From: Berberis thunbergii
Lineage: Eukaryota; Streptophyta; Magnoliopsida; Ranunculales; Berberidaceae
Assembly: GCA_003290165.1 (NCBI GenBank)
Contig: QNQO01006937.1
Location: forward strand, 434,001-498,000
Length of the DNA: 64,000 nucleotides
Direction of reading: 5' to 3'
The position numbers were made by a program, and so were the translations under genes. This document shows, piece by piece, positions 12,803-24,964 of the stretch. Below the pieces are notes generated by a model. It searched no databases. It was not told where the DNA came from and was given only the letters and a program-made list of their open reading frames with translations. Each line of letters starts with the position of its first letter. Positions within the stretch are counted from its first letter, which is position 1.

Positions 12803-14016
12803 TGATTGCGCCCAAACAGTACACGCGGTCAATTGCAGTAAAGATTGGAGTGTCGATCCCATGAGGAAAAGCAATCTACAAAACAAGGTCAAGGAAGAAG
12901 AACTACGCGAAACTAAATTTAAGAAATTCTAGCAATTTTAAAATAAGAAATTGAATTTAGTTTAATAAAAATCAAGTTTAGAAAAATCACAAGGTTCCCA
13001 GAATCCCTCCTAGATTTCACGCGCCAACTAGTATTGATTCGCTATAATAACTCATTTACGTGTTTCACATCCCAAACAACATAATCGAAAAAATAGTATT
13101 TAATACACCAATGTTTTCTAATGTAAATGGATTTTAGATTTCACTTTTCCAGAAAGCACAAAGATTGGTCACATATGATATCCTAAATTTATGATATATC
13201 GGGAGACAATAACGAAATAAAAGACAATCACATATAACTAACCTATCGGAATTAATTGATTTTTAAAATTCCACACATAAGATAAACATGACTAGACTTA
13301 CATGGAGAAGACAAAGAAAACCGCCGGAATAATAATCTACGCAGAAGTTGATGAAATCTTTGTCATTAAAATAACATAAACTCCTATATTAAATAAAAGT
13401 GAAAATCATAAATACCATTATTCATCATGAAAGCATAAAACGAATCAAATACCAATTAAGTGTGTTACATCTAGGAGTTCACCTATTCGCCTTGCGTGGA
13501 GTTTAGTGACACATGGTGAAGGTGATGACAACAATAGTGGTGTGGAGCTTCATCTGCATGGCAGTGCGTGGTGGATTAGCGATGCATACTCAGTTTTTGA
13601 TGCGTTGTGTGTGTCCCTGCTGTTCATGAGCTCTCTGTTATTCATGCATTCTCTGCCCATCCTCCCTTCCCTGTGTGTAAACAACTCCTTATTGGAAAAC
13701 CTCAATTGGAAACCAAATACAAATTGGAAAAAAGGTGGGTTTGGCTATGTTCATCCATATTACTCCTTTGTTACACCATAATTCAAAACTAATTTCCTTT
13801 ATTTTTTTCTTTGGTTCTCTTTATTAATTTTTGGCTTGAGTGTCTCCCGCTCCACTTCGTCAATTTGTCTATGAATTTCCAAATTCGCCACGCTAATGCA
13901 CTTTTGTCATTTAAACTCCAAATCCTACAAAAATAAAAAAATAAAATAGTTAAACTAAAATACACTATTTGAAACACTAACAAATATAAATTAGGAGGTA
14001 TATTATGTGAATATCA
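12803..14016 (-). repeat. 5' LTR of element C (1214 bp)
   Basis: Starts TG at 12803 and ends CA at 14016 on the plus strand; matched along its length by 3794-5114. Both copies share the block around 'cgccaactagtattgattcg' and the small frame near 13506-13781. Many scattered differences between the LTRs indicate that insertion was not very recent. I did not count substitutions, so no age is given. Confidence 0.9.
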
Positions 14017-14021
14017 AGCGT
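14017..14021. repeat. Target-site duplication of element C (right copy)
   Basis: AGCGT, identical to 3789-3793. Confidence 0.92.
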
Positions 14022-15988
14022 GAATTTAGACAACTGAGTAAATGGATTTCTTCTTCGATCTTGCTTATGTTAATTTCACATTAGATTGACTTGTTGTGAT
14101 TTTTGCATGGAGATTCTCCACCTCGCCTCTTTCTGCTAAAGATAAAGCAACTTTGGATGCGTTATGCGACATGCCTCTTCTAAAAGTAGAGGATGTAGTC
14201 AAGCCTTCTAATGTTGAGCACGACAGTCTGCTGTCTTTGGGCTTATTGGCATGTGGCTCCCACTATGTATTGGGTTAAGAAGCCAATGCCTGAAGGAGTG
14301 TCTGTTCCACGGAAGATGAAACTTCCAAAGTTCAAGATTCCAAGCCCTTTGAGGAGGGCATAAATAGATGAGGTGCTTCCTTCTCCTATGCATCAAAAGA
14401 AATCTTGTGCTTTGTTTAGGTTTGTTTGTAGGCGTCTGGCCTCATCAAAATGACATGATGTTGTTGGGCAAGAGCCTGGTGAGACTGATGTTTCAAAGGG
14501 GCGTGATGCTCAAGTCGTGGCCCATGTCTCTCTTCCTGACCTGGAGAGAGAATAACTGCAAATTGTGGGCATGGAGGATGTTACCAAGCTAAGCACCAAG
14601 CAGGTGGAGTTTATGAGTAGGATGTTGCTGCAGGCAGACATGGAAGCTTCGAACAATCTTCTTTTTTCAATAAAGAATTTTGAGCTCCACCTCTCTCTGG
14701 ATCATGAAACTGTTGAAGAGTTGTCTGATCATCGATGTCATGGTAAAGGTTCTCCTTCTTGCGCCCGTATTGTGCTCCATCTTGTTCCCATCCTCATATT
14801 CAACTGACGATGCATCTGAGGAATAATTTGCTTCCCTCTTCCCTTGAAGCTGGACCGGCAAGTGAGACAGAGTCGGTTGTTGCGGGCAAATGGAAAGTTG
14901 TTGATGAGGGCCCTAATGCAGTGAAGACGGCTAAGGGTGACGCTGGAGTGATTTTGGTTTCGAATGATCTTCATTTGGATGCACGGATCAGTCTGTTTGC
15001 TCCAGATGTAATAAGGATGAGCAACCAAACATGGCATCAGGAGATTGACATCTCTTACACTGCAAGGAAGCATATCAGTAGGTGGAATGATTGGCTGGTG
15101 AACTATGCTCCGGAGCCAGTGGGAGAGACGCTAAAAGAACGTTTAGATAAAGGGCAGAAACACCTTGTGTTGGGGATCTTATATCTGAATCAAGTGGTCG
15201 CGTCTGGAATTGAATTAGAGATATATATCATTGAGCAAGTCTTCGCAAACCTACAGAAGTCATACGTCGATGTTCTTCATGAGATTGAGTCATTGAGGAA
15301 GCAACTTGAAGCTTTCTCAGATACTAGAGCGAAGTCCAGGTCGAGTGGGTCAGAGGCTCAGAAGGCTCACTTGGAAGCACTTGAGTCCAACTTGGTGGGG
15401 GCAATGTCAGCAAGGGATCGGTTCGAGAATGTACTGAACCTTGTCTGTCATGTCTTGCAGGCTGAACTGCAGGCTCTACATGCTGAGAGGATTAAGGAGT
15501 CCAAGTGGACTGTTCGGTGTCAGCGGTTGGAGGCTAGTGCTAAATTTCATGCCTTGAGTGTGCGGACCACCGAAAAGTAGTTCCAATTGGCGTAGAGTGA
15601 CCTAAATATTGCTAATGACAAACTGGATATTGAAAGTCCAAAACTAAAATCCTGTCGGGCAAGTTTGAGTAACTGAAGCAAGAGCTCGCCGAATCAAGAG
15701 GGCGCGAAGAGAAGTTTCTCAAGGCCCAGGGTACATTTGAATTCAGCAGAGTTGTGCATGGAAGGTTGGAGCTGTTAAATCTGATAAAGGAGGAACATCC
15801 TAACTGGGATTTCTCCTATTATAAATATATTGCATATGCAGAGTTTGGAGCGACATTCGATTCGTTTAAAAAAAGAAGGCAGCTCTGATGATAGGGGTCG
15901 AGAGGCAGCACCAACAGATGTGTCCCCTGCTTCTTCCCCTGTTAAGTCTAGTTTTGTTGTGTCTGACTCTGCTTCTGATGAGGGGTGA
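14022..15988 (+). pseudogene. Antisense extra ORF (aORF) of element B, C-terminal coiled-coil part
   Basis: Continues the plus-strand reading interrupted at 3788. The longest open part, 14759-15580 (273 codons), includes DISYTARKHISRWNDWLV, then a heptad-like coiled coil (LHEIESLRKQLEAF and further). After a frameshift it continues with EEKFLKAQ, KEEHPNWDFSYYKYIAY and a Ser-rich acidic end SDSASDEG before a stop at about 15988. This architecture (globular N part, long coiled coil, FDFS/WDFS-like C motif) matches extra ORFs of plant Tat-lineage elements that are antisense to gag-pol. Function of such ORFs is unknown. Stops near 14276 and 15580 and a frameshift near 15650 make it a pseudogene. 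Confidence 0.55.
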
Positions 15989-16439
15989 ATCTTGTACTTG
16001 AGTTCACAAATGAATAGTATTTTGCATTTTTTTTTGTCTTCTTTTGCTTTCCTGCTAGCTTGTACCTGCTTTGTCTGATTTTGACATTAATTGTTAGATG
16101 AGGAACTTTGCTGGGCTAGGTAGTTCCTGTTTGATTCGCTGTTGGGAGCTCTGACTTCTTGTCAGATTCCCTTTTAGAGATCGGAGAGCGTAATACACCC
16201 TTTGTCTGGCGGTTTGGCTATCTATTGAACAAGTAGTTGTTGTAGTTGTTTAGTCAGACTGTGGCCCTAGCACTTGCACCCTTATAGATGATTGGACAAT
16301 AGTCTTTGTGAGTCATCGGTCGAGCTTTTAGAATTCTGACCGGACGTTTGACTAATTTTTACTTGTTATTCATAGAATAGGTTTAACTTGACCAGGGGTT
16401 GTTATCGCCAGTTATGATTGACTACACCGAGGTCAGGTT
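15989..16439. other. Non-coding part of element B
   Basis: T-rich sequence after the extra ORF, leading into the 180-bp tandem repeats. No open frame or recognisable motif. Confidence 0.5.
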
Positions 16440-17083
16440 TCGGTGACCATGGTGGTCCCTGGCAAGCCGTCTTCATCGGGCTACATGAGCACTGACTAAG
16501 CTCCCAGTTTCCAACCCATCTTGATTCGTTCATGGCGGACTAGGAATTGGCGCGAGCTAGCAGTTATCATCATCAATCGTTCTGACTAAACTCTTGGCTA
16601 GGGTTTAGCGATCATTGACTGTAATTGGCCAATGATCCCTAGCAAGCCATCTTCACCAGGCTATATGAACACTAACTAAGCTCCCACTTTCTAGGCCTCA
16701 AAATCCGCGCAACGAACTAGGCTTCGAGTAGACCAAAACCATCGTCATCAGCCGCGACTGACTAAGCTTTGGTCGGGGTTCGACAATCACTATTTGCGTA
16801 CGAGTAGTGACCCCTGGTGAACCATCTTAATCAGGTATCGAGAGCGCTGACTAGACTCCCACTTTATAGGCCATCGAAATCCAATATTTGTGGCCTAGGC
16901 TTCGAGCAAACCAGAAGCCATCGTCGTCGGTAGTCACCAACTAAGCTTTGGTCAGGTTTGGTCTCTATTTCCATAATTGGACAATGATCCCTGGCAAGCT
17001 GTCTCGATCAAGCATCAAAGCACTGACTAAGTTGAAACTCTCTAAACCATTGACCTCCGTTTAATTTTAACGGACTGGGCGTT
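16440..17083 (-). repeat. About 180-bp tandem repeat array, left part (in element B)
   Basis: The block 'ccctggcaagc..tct' recurs at 16457, 16637, 16812 and 16989, spacings of 180, 175 and 177 bp, each copy ending with a 'actaagctttggtc' block. Copies differ at many sites. The fourth copy is broken at 17083 by the CACTA element and its remainder ('ccaaaagttgttgtcat', 'gactaagctttgatt') is found at 28987-29050. Tandem repeats in the region between pol and 3' LTR are known for Tat-lineage elements and can seed satellites. Confidence 0.85.
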
Positions 17084-17104
17084 CACTACAAGAAATATTG
17101 TCAT

Positions 17105-17754
17105 CAGTGTTCTAAAAATCGCTAGGCACTGGGTGGGCAGCATGTAGGTGCCTAGCGCCCAGGGGCCTAGGTGGGTGCCTAGGCGGTCTTAGGTTTTGTA
17201 TTATAACTTTAATAATTTACAAAATTTAAGCATAATACCTTATCAATTACATCAAATTTAATGCCAATATACATATGCAAAATTTAAAAACATGAAAATT
17301 TAACAATCGTGAACAAAATTTATTAAAACTCAAATGACTGAAGTTGGTCATGATGGGTACTTTATATAAATTTGAATTTGTGTACTATTTTATTTTTCTT
17401 CAAATTGAATGAATAACCTCAGTTATGTTTGATAAAATCTACATTAGTAAAATTTGTACCGGCAGATCCTTTGAGAATTCCATTAAGTAATCATCATTTG
17501 CTACATTTAGACATATACTAAATAAAAAATAATTAAATAGTTTATTTCTAAAAATATGAAAGAAAAAAAAATAAGAACACAATCATCCTTATTAAAAAAA
17601 TAAAAAAATAAAAAAATCGCCCAAACCGCCTAGACCCCACCTAGATCCCGCCCAGACCCACCCAGACTGCCCAGAACCGCCCAGACTGCCCGCCTAGCCA
17701 TTAATCTGGGCGGTTTTCCACCTTCTAGCACCTAGGCGGATTTTTAGAACACTG
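17105..17754. mobile_element. MITE (hAT-like), family CAGTGTTCTAAAA, copy 1
   Basis: Terminal inverted repeats CAGTGTTCTAAAA / TTTTAGAACACTG with near 8-bp duplications ATTGTCAT and ACTGTCAT. The ends hold G/C-rich arms built from 'gcctag(g)cg' words that are complementary to each other, so the single strand could fold; the middle is AT-rich and non-coding. It sits 21 bp inside the CACTA left end, so it inserted after the CACTA formed. Copy 2 is at 42655-43291. Confidence 0.85.
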
Positions 17755-17759
17755 ACTGT

Positions 17760-18140
17760 CATTAATAGCGTTTCAAAAACGCTATGGTAGGCTACTATAG
17801 CGTTTTAGCAAACGTTGTGTCTGCCGGAGCTATGGGTCTATTATAGTGTTTTAAAAACGCTATTGTAAGTTGACTACGATAGCGTTTTAGAAACGCTATG
17901 GTAGGTCTATTATAGCGTTTTTAAAACGCGATTGTAAGTTGACTACTATAGTGTTTTAGAAACACTATAGTAACATTATTTATAGCGTTTCTGAAACGCT
18001 ATAGTAAGTCTATTATAGCATTTTAAAAAGCTATTGTAAATTCACTATTTATAGTGTTTATAACGTTTCTAAAACGCTATAGTAAGTCTATTATAGCGTT
18101 TTAAAAACGCTATTGTAAGTATACTATTTATAGCATTTTT
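17760..18140. repeat. Left subterminal repeats of the CACTA element
   Basis: Roughly a dozen copies of AGCGTTT(T/C)NAAAACGCTAT(A/T)GTA, themselves partly palindromic, spaced about 20-45 bp. This is the usual arrangement of transposase-binding motifs next to CACTA ends. Confidence 0.85.
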
Positions 18141-18299
18141 TTTAATTTTTTTTTATTATTATTTTTTTTGCTATCAAATGACTTTTTATTACATCTTATA
18201 AATTTTATTTTTAGAAAATAGAAATCTAAATGTGTCAAACACTTAAATATTTCCATGAACGGAGACAAAGTAATGTAATTAATAAGGTAATGTATTACA

Positions 18300-18780
18300 T
18301 TGAGTCACAAAATCTATCAAAATATATCAAGTGCAATGACAATTTTTGAAATTCATGTACAATTTCAGATTCCATTGTCTGCGAGTAATGTATACAATTT
18401 CTTGCTGAGACATTCAATTCCTTCACCTTTGCTCTATGATCACCTGAAACTTCTCCCAACTGGGTCCATGATCCCAACTTCAAAACCAGACTTCATGCTC
18501 AGAGTTAACAACAACAGCAATAGCAGAAGCATTTACCTTAATGATGTGCAGATCATTAGCTCAAACATCTGCACTTCAGGGTCTTCAATCAGATGTCATG
18601 GCATAAAAGGAGTGTTGATAGAACCTGAGCACAACCTAACAAATCCTTCATCTATCTGCTCTCCTCCGAGTTCCCAGGGTGCATCTGCACCACCTAGTCC
18701 TAAAAGTGAAGTTGCATCTCCTAGTCTTAAGATTGCACCTGCATCAGCTAGTCTGATTTCACCACCTTCACCTACAGCCA
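18300..18780 (+). pseudogene. Fasciclin-like arabinogalactan-type gene fragment
   Basis: The plus-strand frame opens at 18300 and contains LYDHLKLLPTGSMIPTSKPD, a segment with VNNNSNSRSIYLNDVQIIS, then IRCHGIKGVL, which resembles the closing H-x-I-x-x-V-L motif of FAS1 (fasciclin) domains. A Pro/Ser/Ala-rich stretch follows (for example GASAPPSPKSEVASPS), typical of the arabinogalactan glycosylation region of FLA cell-surface proteins. There is no signal peptide in this fragment. The frame then runs on through antisense GAPB sequence to a stop at 18947, giving a chimeric 215-codon ORF. The FAS1 assignment rests on motif memory and is moderate. Confidence 0.5.
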
Positions 18781-18784
18781 ATCC

Positions 18785-20236
<1,452 letters not shown>

Positions 20237-20339
20237 CTAATAAAATAACAGTCTTAACTACTATCTGGATCATAAAGATAAACAAATTTTCTGGTACGTA
20301 ATAGCTGTAAGTTCGAATGTCCTATAGGCTTATCATCCA

Positions 20340-21270
20340 TGTCACAATTTCGACAAATCTTCAATAACAAAATTGAAACCTCTTCCAATCAAAAGAGCAC
20401 CTATCTTGTTATAGGAAGATGCAGGAAGATGAGCAGCAACTGCAAGATACTGTAAGTTGTCGAGCAAGAAAATGCTAGTTAGAAACATTACTAGAAAAAT
20501 TAAACCATTCGAATAACTTTCAAGAGATATAGCAATGCTATGACAAATACATAACCAAACTAATCCCATTACACTATAGAAATGCTATGACAAATACATA
20601 TCCAAACGAATCCCATCAATGTAAGAAAATAATTTCAAGTAAATTAAAATCTTTGTGTTTGGCAGCTGCAACATATCTATAGAATGGAAACGATAAAAAT
20701 AAATAGAAAACTGTTGTAGTCATACTATTCATAAAATTTACCACTTCAATAAGGCTGGCTCCATCCCTAAGTCCCTCATCCTCTAGTGAACCATTGCCTC
20801 TTGCAAAAGGCAACATAGATGGATTGATATTTTTTCTGTCCATTGTGATAAGACCCTGCACCATCAAGAAAAAAAAATCAACACTGCGGATGAGCGAGAT
20901 GGTACAGGTTTGTAAAACACTTTTACCAGAGTTCTTGCATAAACATGCATTTGATAGTTGTATTTTCACGCTACCATGACAAAGAAGAATTCAGAATTCA
21001 TCGAAAAGGAAAAAGGACCCATCTTGAACTAAAAATAAACCTAAGATATTTTAAGGTACTTTGATTTTAGCATTATCTAATATTTCTAACAAAGAATGTA
21101 ATAGCCCATCGGGAATAGATGACAAGTCCCACAGCCACGACAACAAATGAAAGGTAGTATAACCAGTCTACCTGTAAACGGTAGCCTCCCCGTTTCCAAG
21201 AAGTGGGACGACGAATGACTTTGGAGTTGTTGGCTCTGAGGACAACATTCTGATCAAATGTAAACTCACC
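20340..21270 (-). pseudogene. Fragment of an unidentified host gene
   Basis: Minus-strand exon-like pieces. One at about 21260-21175 reads LRANNSKVIRRPTSWKRGGY; another at 20860-20740 reads LITMDRKNINPSMLPFARGN then SLEDEGLRDGASLIEV; the third at 20460-20340 reads LAVAAHLPASSYNKIG then LIGRGFNFVIEDLSKL and stops. These look like genuine coding exons separated by introns and continue the same minus-strand capture pattern. I do not recognise the protein, and whether all three come from one gene is not certain. Confidence 0.4.
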
Positions 21271-21734
21271 CGCAAGAAGATATTAAGTAAGCCAAAAAAA
21301 TTGTACATGTATTAAGAAAAGAAGATATCAACAGGTTGTTTAAGAATATCAATTGAAGCACAGACTGACACCTAGAAAATGCAAGAATAACGACAATCAC
21401 AAACAATGGGCAAAACAATTTGATAATAAGCAAATGTAGGCACATCTAACCATCCAAATGAAACTACATATAAGAAGTTACAAAAGTTTAATAAAACATA
21501 AAAATAAAAAATAAAATAAAGAAAAATATTAAAAAGAGAAAGAAAAAAAAAAGATGAACCTAATAAATTTTATTACTATGCTTGAATTATCATATGATGA
21601 ACTCTTAATCATACTAGTTACGGACTGGTGTTATTTATGGATGTATCCAAGTTAACCTTCTAGCTCACCAGATATTCACGCTATTTGCAAAGAACTCGGC
21701 ATTGAAGTAACTCAACAAAATTCCAAGATTCATA

Positions 21735-21803
21735 GCTTGATACTCGAATTCCATGGGGACGAGATCTGGGGCATGGAGCTATGATCACCTTGCTGCTGGT
21801 TCA
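21735..21803 (-). repeat. Partial duplicate of the WRKY fragment end
   Basis: About 70 bp here repeat 22054-22123 with several differences (shared translated residues NQQQGDHSSMP and ISSP). It indicates an internal duplication after capture of the WRKY exon. Confidence 0.8.
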
Positions 21804-22042
21804 AAAAAATTGACCATTCAGCATATGAAAAAACACAGAAAAACATCCATTTTCCAGCTGAAAACAGGGCAGAACACCCTCTCCAGCTCACTGCGAAGAC
21901 AGCAGAGCATTCCATTGTTTTCTTGTTTACATGTAGCGTAGATCAATGTAAGATGATTAAGAAACAAGTGTGAATGTATTGGGATTCCAAATTAGTTTTG
22001 AAAACGAGTTATATAATGTTATCACCAACTTTGATGAAGGCG

Positions 22043-22600
22043 TTATCTGCGCTTGATACCCGGATTCCGTGGGGAGGAGATATGAGGCATGGAGCTATGA
22101 TCACCTTGCTGCTGGTTCATCATCTCATGATTATTAGCTGAAGAAACTAATGGAGAAATGCTTTTCACTTTGAGTAGAGGAGAAGGAGCACCACTACCAC
22201 TACCGCTGCCTTGCATAGTCGTCGTTGGTGGTGGTGAGATCTGAAGCATCCTGGTGAAGATATTTGAATTGTTGGGTGGTCGGCAACTCGATTTCATCTC
22301 CTCGTTGAAAAGAGTAGCACCATTAAGATGCAGGGTAGCACTACTGCTGCAGCTACTAGTATTATTAGTGTGTTGTTGTTGTTGTGGATCTTCTAACACA
22401 ACTGCCGCCATGTCATCTGCAACAGGATGAGAAGATGAAGAACAAGAAGTTGTGTCGACGAAAAAGCTTGAATCTGTTAAGTCAAGGTCAAGATCATGCA
22501 GTAGAGGATCTTGAATGCTTGAAAATGGATTTCCAAAATTGTCTGTTGATGCAAAATCATCCACTACTAGTACTCGATCAGATGATGGAAGAATTTCCAT
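22043..22600 (-). pseudogene. N-terminal exon of a WRKY group IIe transcription factor
   Basis: 185-codon open frame. An N-terminal part with NFGNPFSSIQDPLLHDLD, Ser/Gln-rich low-complexity stretches, then IFTRMLQIS and finally HISSPRNPGIKRR. The PRN-x-GIKRR stretch directly precedes the WRKY domain in group IIe proteins (WRKY14/35-like). The WRKY domain itself (WRKYGQK and zinc finger) is absent, as the frame ends right after KRR. This is therefore exon 1 only. If expressed it would lack DNA binding. Frame retention over 185 codons is notable among otherwise broken fragments. Identification rests on remembered family sequence. Confidence 0.65.
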
Positions 22601-22849
22601 ATACAGGTAGCTCTCTAGATAACAAAAACCAAGTAAACAAATAACAGAAGTGGGGTGTATATCACAACCAAATTGTCATGGTCCTAAACCTTTAAAATGA
22701 TTTTCCTAGAAATAGCATTCATGGGAAAACAATATTAAATCGTGCTTATGGACTAGTATAACACTATTTTACAAGTCATATTCATCATAAAGCATGCAAA
22801 AATATCACAATGCATATCAATTTCCATTAAAAAATCACTACCAACCTGA

Positions 22850-23110
22850 ATACGAGCTCCAGACCTGCTTTGCATGTTCTTGATGGTCTCACCCCCTTTA
22901 CCAATCATTAAAGCAACCTAACCAAAAAGCAGTTGTATCCTATGAGTAGTGCAATTACAGAGGCATTTGCTCCAACCGAGCATATGTCACTCTACAGGTG
23001 GTTACATTGTCATTAGGAATCCTCATCGTACATTGTTCAACTCCATGTGGTAGTGAACTTGATCCATGCCCTGTAATAGGAGCAGACCCCTTGCATCTGT
23101 CTGTTCAATC
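22850..23110 (-). pseudogene. KH-domain RNA-binding protein fragment
   Basis: Minus-strand exon at 22918-22852 reads VALMIGKGGETIKNMQSRSG then ARIQV, a classic KH core with the I-G-K-G-G-x-x-I GXXG loop, flanked by AG and GT. The piece just upstream (23110-22980) reads through MRIPNDNV, the strand preceding the GXXG loop in FUBP-like KH proteins. Only one KH domain is present; introns are retained and the rest of the gene is missing. Confidence 0.75.
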
Positions 23111-23258
23111 ATGAAAGGAATCACGGAAATGAAGTCTTAGAAGTTTGAATAGCAGGATACTTTGAAGGGAAATGAGGTGATGAATCCATTTTCTGTATAA
23201 TTAGGACCTTAAGGAGGGGTAGTTTCCCAAGTGGAGGCAGACAGACACAACTCTTGCA

Positions 23259-23575
23259 TTATTCAAGTTCGACTCTCACCAAATTTTGCAACTCTCCCCA
23301 TCCAACTAGGTAGGACCACACACCTTTGAACCCACATATCTCCAATGCCTTCAAATTTGGGTGTGGCTCTAGCCCTTCCTCCAACACTTTTTCTTGCAAT
23401 TCTGCATCTGCAGCTACACCACCTCCTGATGATGAAACTACGTCACTTGTCTCCCATGACAAAGCTAAGGAGGTGATATTTTGCTTCGCTAACTGATTGG
23501 CTTCTTTGGCCTCTTCCACATTTCTCACCTGCTCAACTCTTTTTATTTCTATCCCCTGAATATGATTATTTGAGT
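23259..23575 (-). pseudogene. NBS-LRR disease-resistance gene fragment (LRR region)
   Basis: Reads GIEIKRVEQVRNVEEAKEAN, then ITSLALSWE, VLEEGLEPHPNLKALEICGF and NLVRVELE. The 'nVrnveEAkeAnL' and 'L.PhpnLk.L.I.gf.G' wording is typical of the first LRRs of CNL-type (RGA-like) intracellular immune receptors. The NB-ARC part is absent. An internal open frame of 89 codons survives. Confidence 0.8.
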
Positions 23576-23699
23576 TGGCTTGTGATGATCACTTGTTAAG
23601 TAGAACTGATTAACAATTCTCTACAATCCAAGGTAAATAGCATTTTCCAGTGGACATAATCAAATGGATCATTTGAGTTGTAGTATCATAAAAATGACT

Positions 23700-24500
23700 A
23701 CCTCATAATGCCAGAATCTCTTCCGTCTGCGAGTGGTTGGTACAAAGATTCGATCATCTCCACCTTTGGTGATTGCGTTCGTACAACTGCCATGTACCTT
23801 GAAATCTCTAGCCAATATAGTGAACCAACAACCTGGGATTCCATCCATTATTGTAAAACAATCTTCAAATTAAGCTCCAAAAATATCATTGCATAACAGA
23901 AATCAATCACTTGTAGAGAACTTAGTGAGACTACCGCAGCTATGGATGAGGTGTCTGATTGACCAAGTGACCCATGAGATACGTCCATTCCTAATACCAT
24001 AATTGGGTTTTTCCTGATGAACGACATACTTGAAATGTGTTCCACTGGTAACAGCGAATTAGTGCCACCCAACTGGAATGAAAGCAAATGGATTTAACAG
24101 GTCTGTGAGAATAAAAGATGATATAGGATATAGGTACATAATCCTTTTTGGTCAAATTTCACCTTGGCATTTAACTTTAGCAACACATTTGTCAAGTATT
24201 GTTCGTTTACTTTTGATGGGCAGAGGCATTGTGTGGTTATTCCCTCTAGGTGGAGGTTCCTCTTCTTCCACGGACCTTTATAATGACATCGTTTAAGCAT
24301 TTGAAGAAAATCAAGAATAAAATAATAATAAGAAGTCAAAATCATACCAAAGAGGTTACAGTTTTTTCCGCTCTGGAAGAAGACACATAAGGAATTTTGG
24401 AGGGCCCGGGAGCTTGGGTTTTAAGTTTCTGTACATCTTGTCAGCCCTTGCCATAGGCTCCAATTTCCTCCAGTGGGGACCTTCCTCAATCACAGTGCAA
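23700..24500 (-). pseudogene. AGO4-like Argonaute fragment (MID to early PIWI), four exons
   Basis: Minus-strand order: about 24490-24356 KPKLPGPPKFLMCLLPERK; 24300-24172 GPWKKRNL, ITTQCLCPSKVNEQYLTNVL; 24072-23930 LGGTNSLLPVEH, IMVLGMDVSHGSLGQSDTSS (first catalytic Asp of PIWI in G-x-DVSH); 23830-23700 VVRTQSPKVEMIESLYQPL. The DVSHG and VRTQSPKVEMI wording is of the AGO4/6/9 clade, which acts in RNA-directed DNA methylation in the nucleus. N, PAZ and the end of PIWI are missing. There is damage around 24350 (frame break after ERK) and altered splice borders. Confidence 0.8.
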
Positions 24501-24964
24501 TGATCGTTGATGAGCTGAATAAGAATGAAGCGTATATCGTATCCAAAATATTTGTCTGAGCTTGTGTGCCAGTAAAACCTCAAAATTTTAAATTATTATC
24601 ACCTACCATTCCTTTACTTCTTGCTACAATAACAAGCTTCCGAGCGAGATGATTGATGTTGCATTTTGAAGAGAAGTTTACAATAGCCCAGAGTTTAACT
24701 TCCGCTAGCCTATAGAAACTCTGCGATCAAGAACAACTATTATGAGAGTTTCTTTTAAATTTAAGACATTCAAACCATGCATAGCCGAAAATAAATTATT
24801 GCCTTTCGATTGAAACTCAATCTTCCATTCCGAGTTACAATGTCCTCATTATGTCCAGAGCCTTCAACTGTGAAATAGAGGCATAATATAAGAATAAAGG
24901 TGTTGGAGATAAGGAAACACATGGAACTTGGTGAATCAGATAATGCATTCCTAAAAAAACTACC

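Larger units (their letters stand above)
3794..14016 (-). mobile_element. Element C: complete Athila-like Ty3/gypsy retrotransposon, minus strand, 10.2 kb
   Basis: Two LTRs (3794-5114 and 12803-14016), each with TG...CA ends, enclose in minus-strand order a tRNA-Asp-type primer site, gag, zinc knuckle, protease, RT, RNase H, integrase, a 2.1-kb non-coding spacer and a polypurine tract. Flanks are a perfect AGCGT duplication. RT, integrase and primer-site motifs are typical of the Athila lineage. Coding regions carry frameshifts and stops, and the protease active site is altered, so the copy is defective. The spacer where Athila elements keep an env-like ORF holds no coding signal. The element interrupts the antisense ORF of element B. 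Confidence 0.9.

Noticed and set aside
17760..18140. Regularly spaced palindromic repeats resembling a CRISPR array
   Set aside because: Repeats are degenerate, the spacers are too short and similar, and they lie next to a CACTA terminus, where such motifs are expected in a plant genome.
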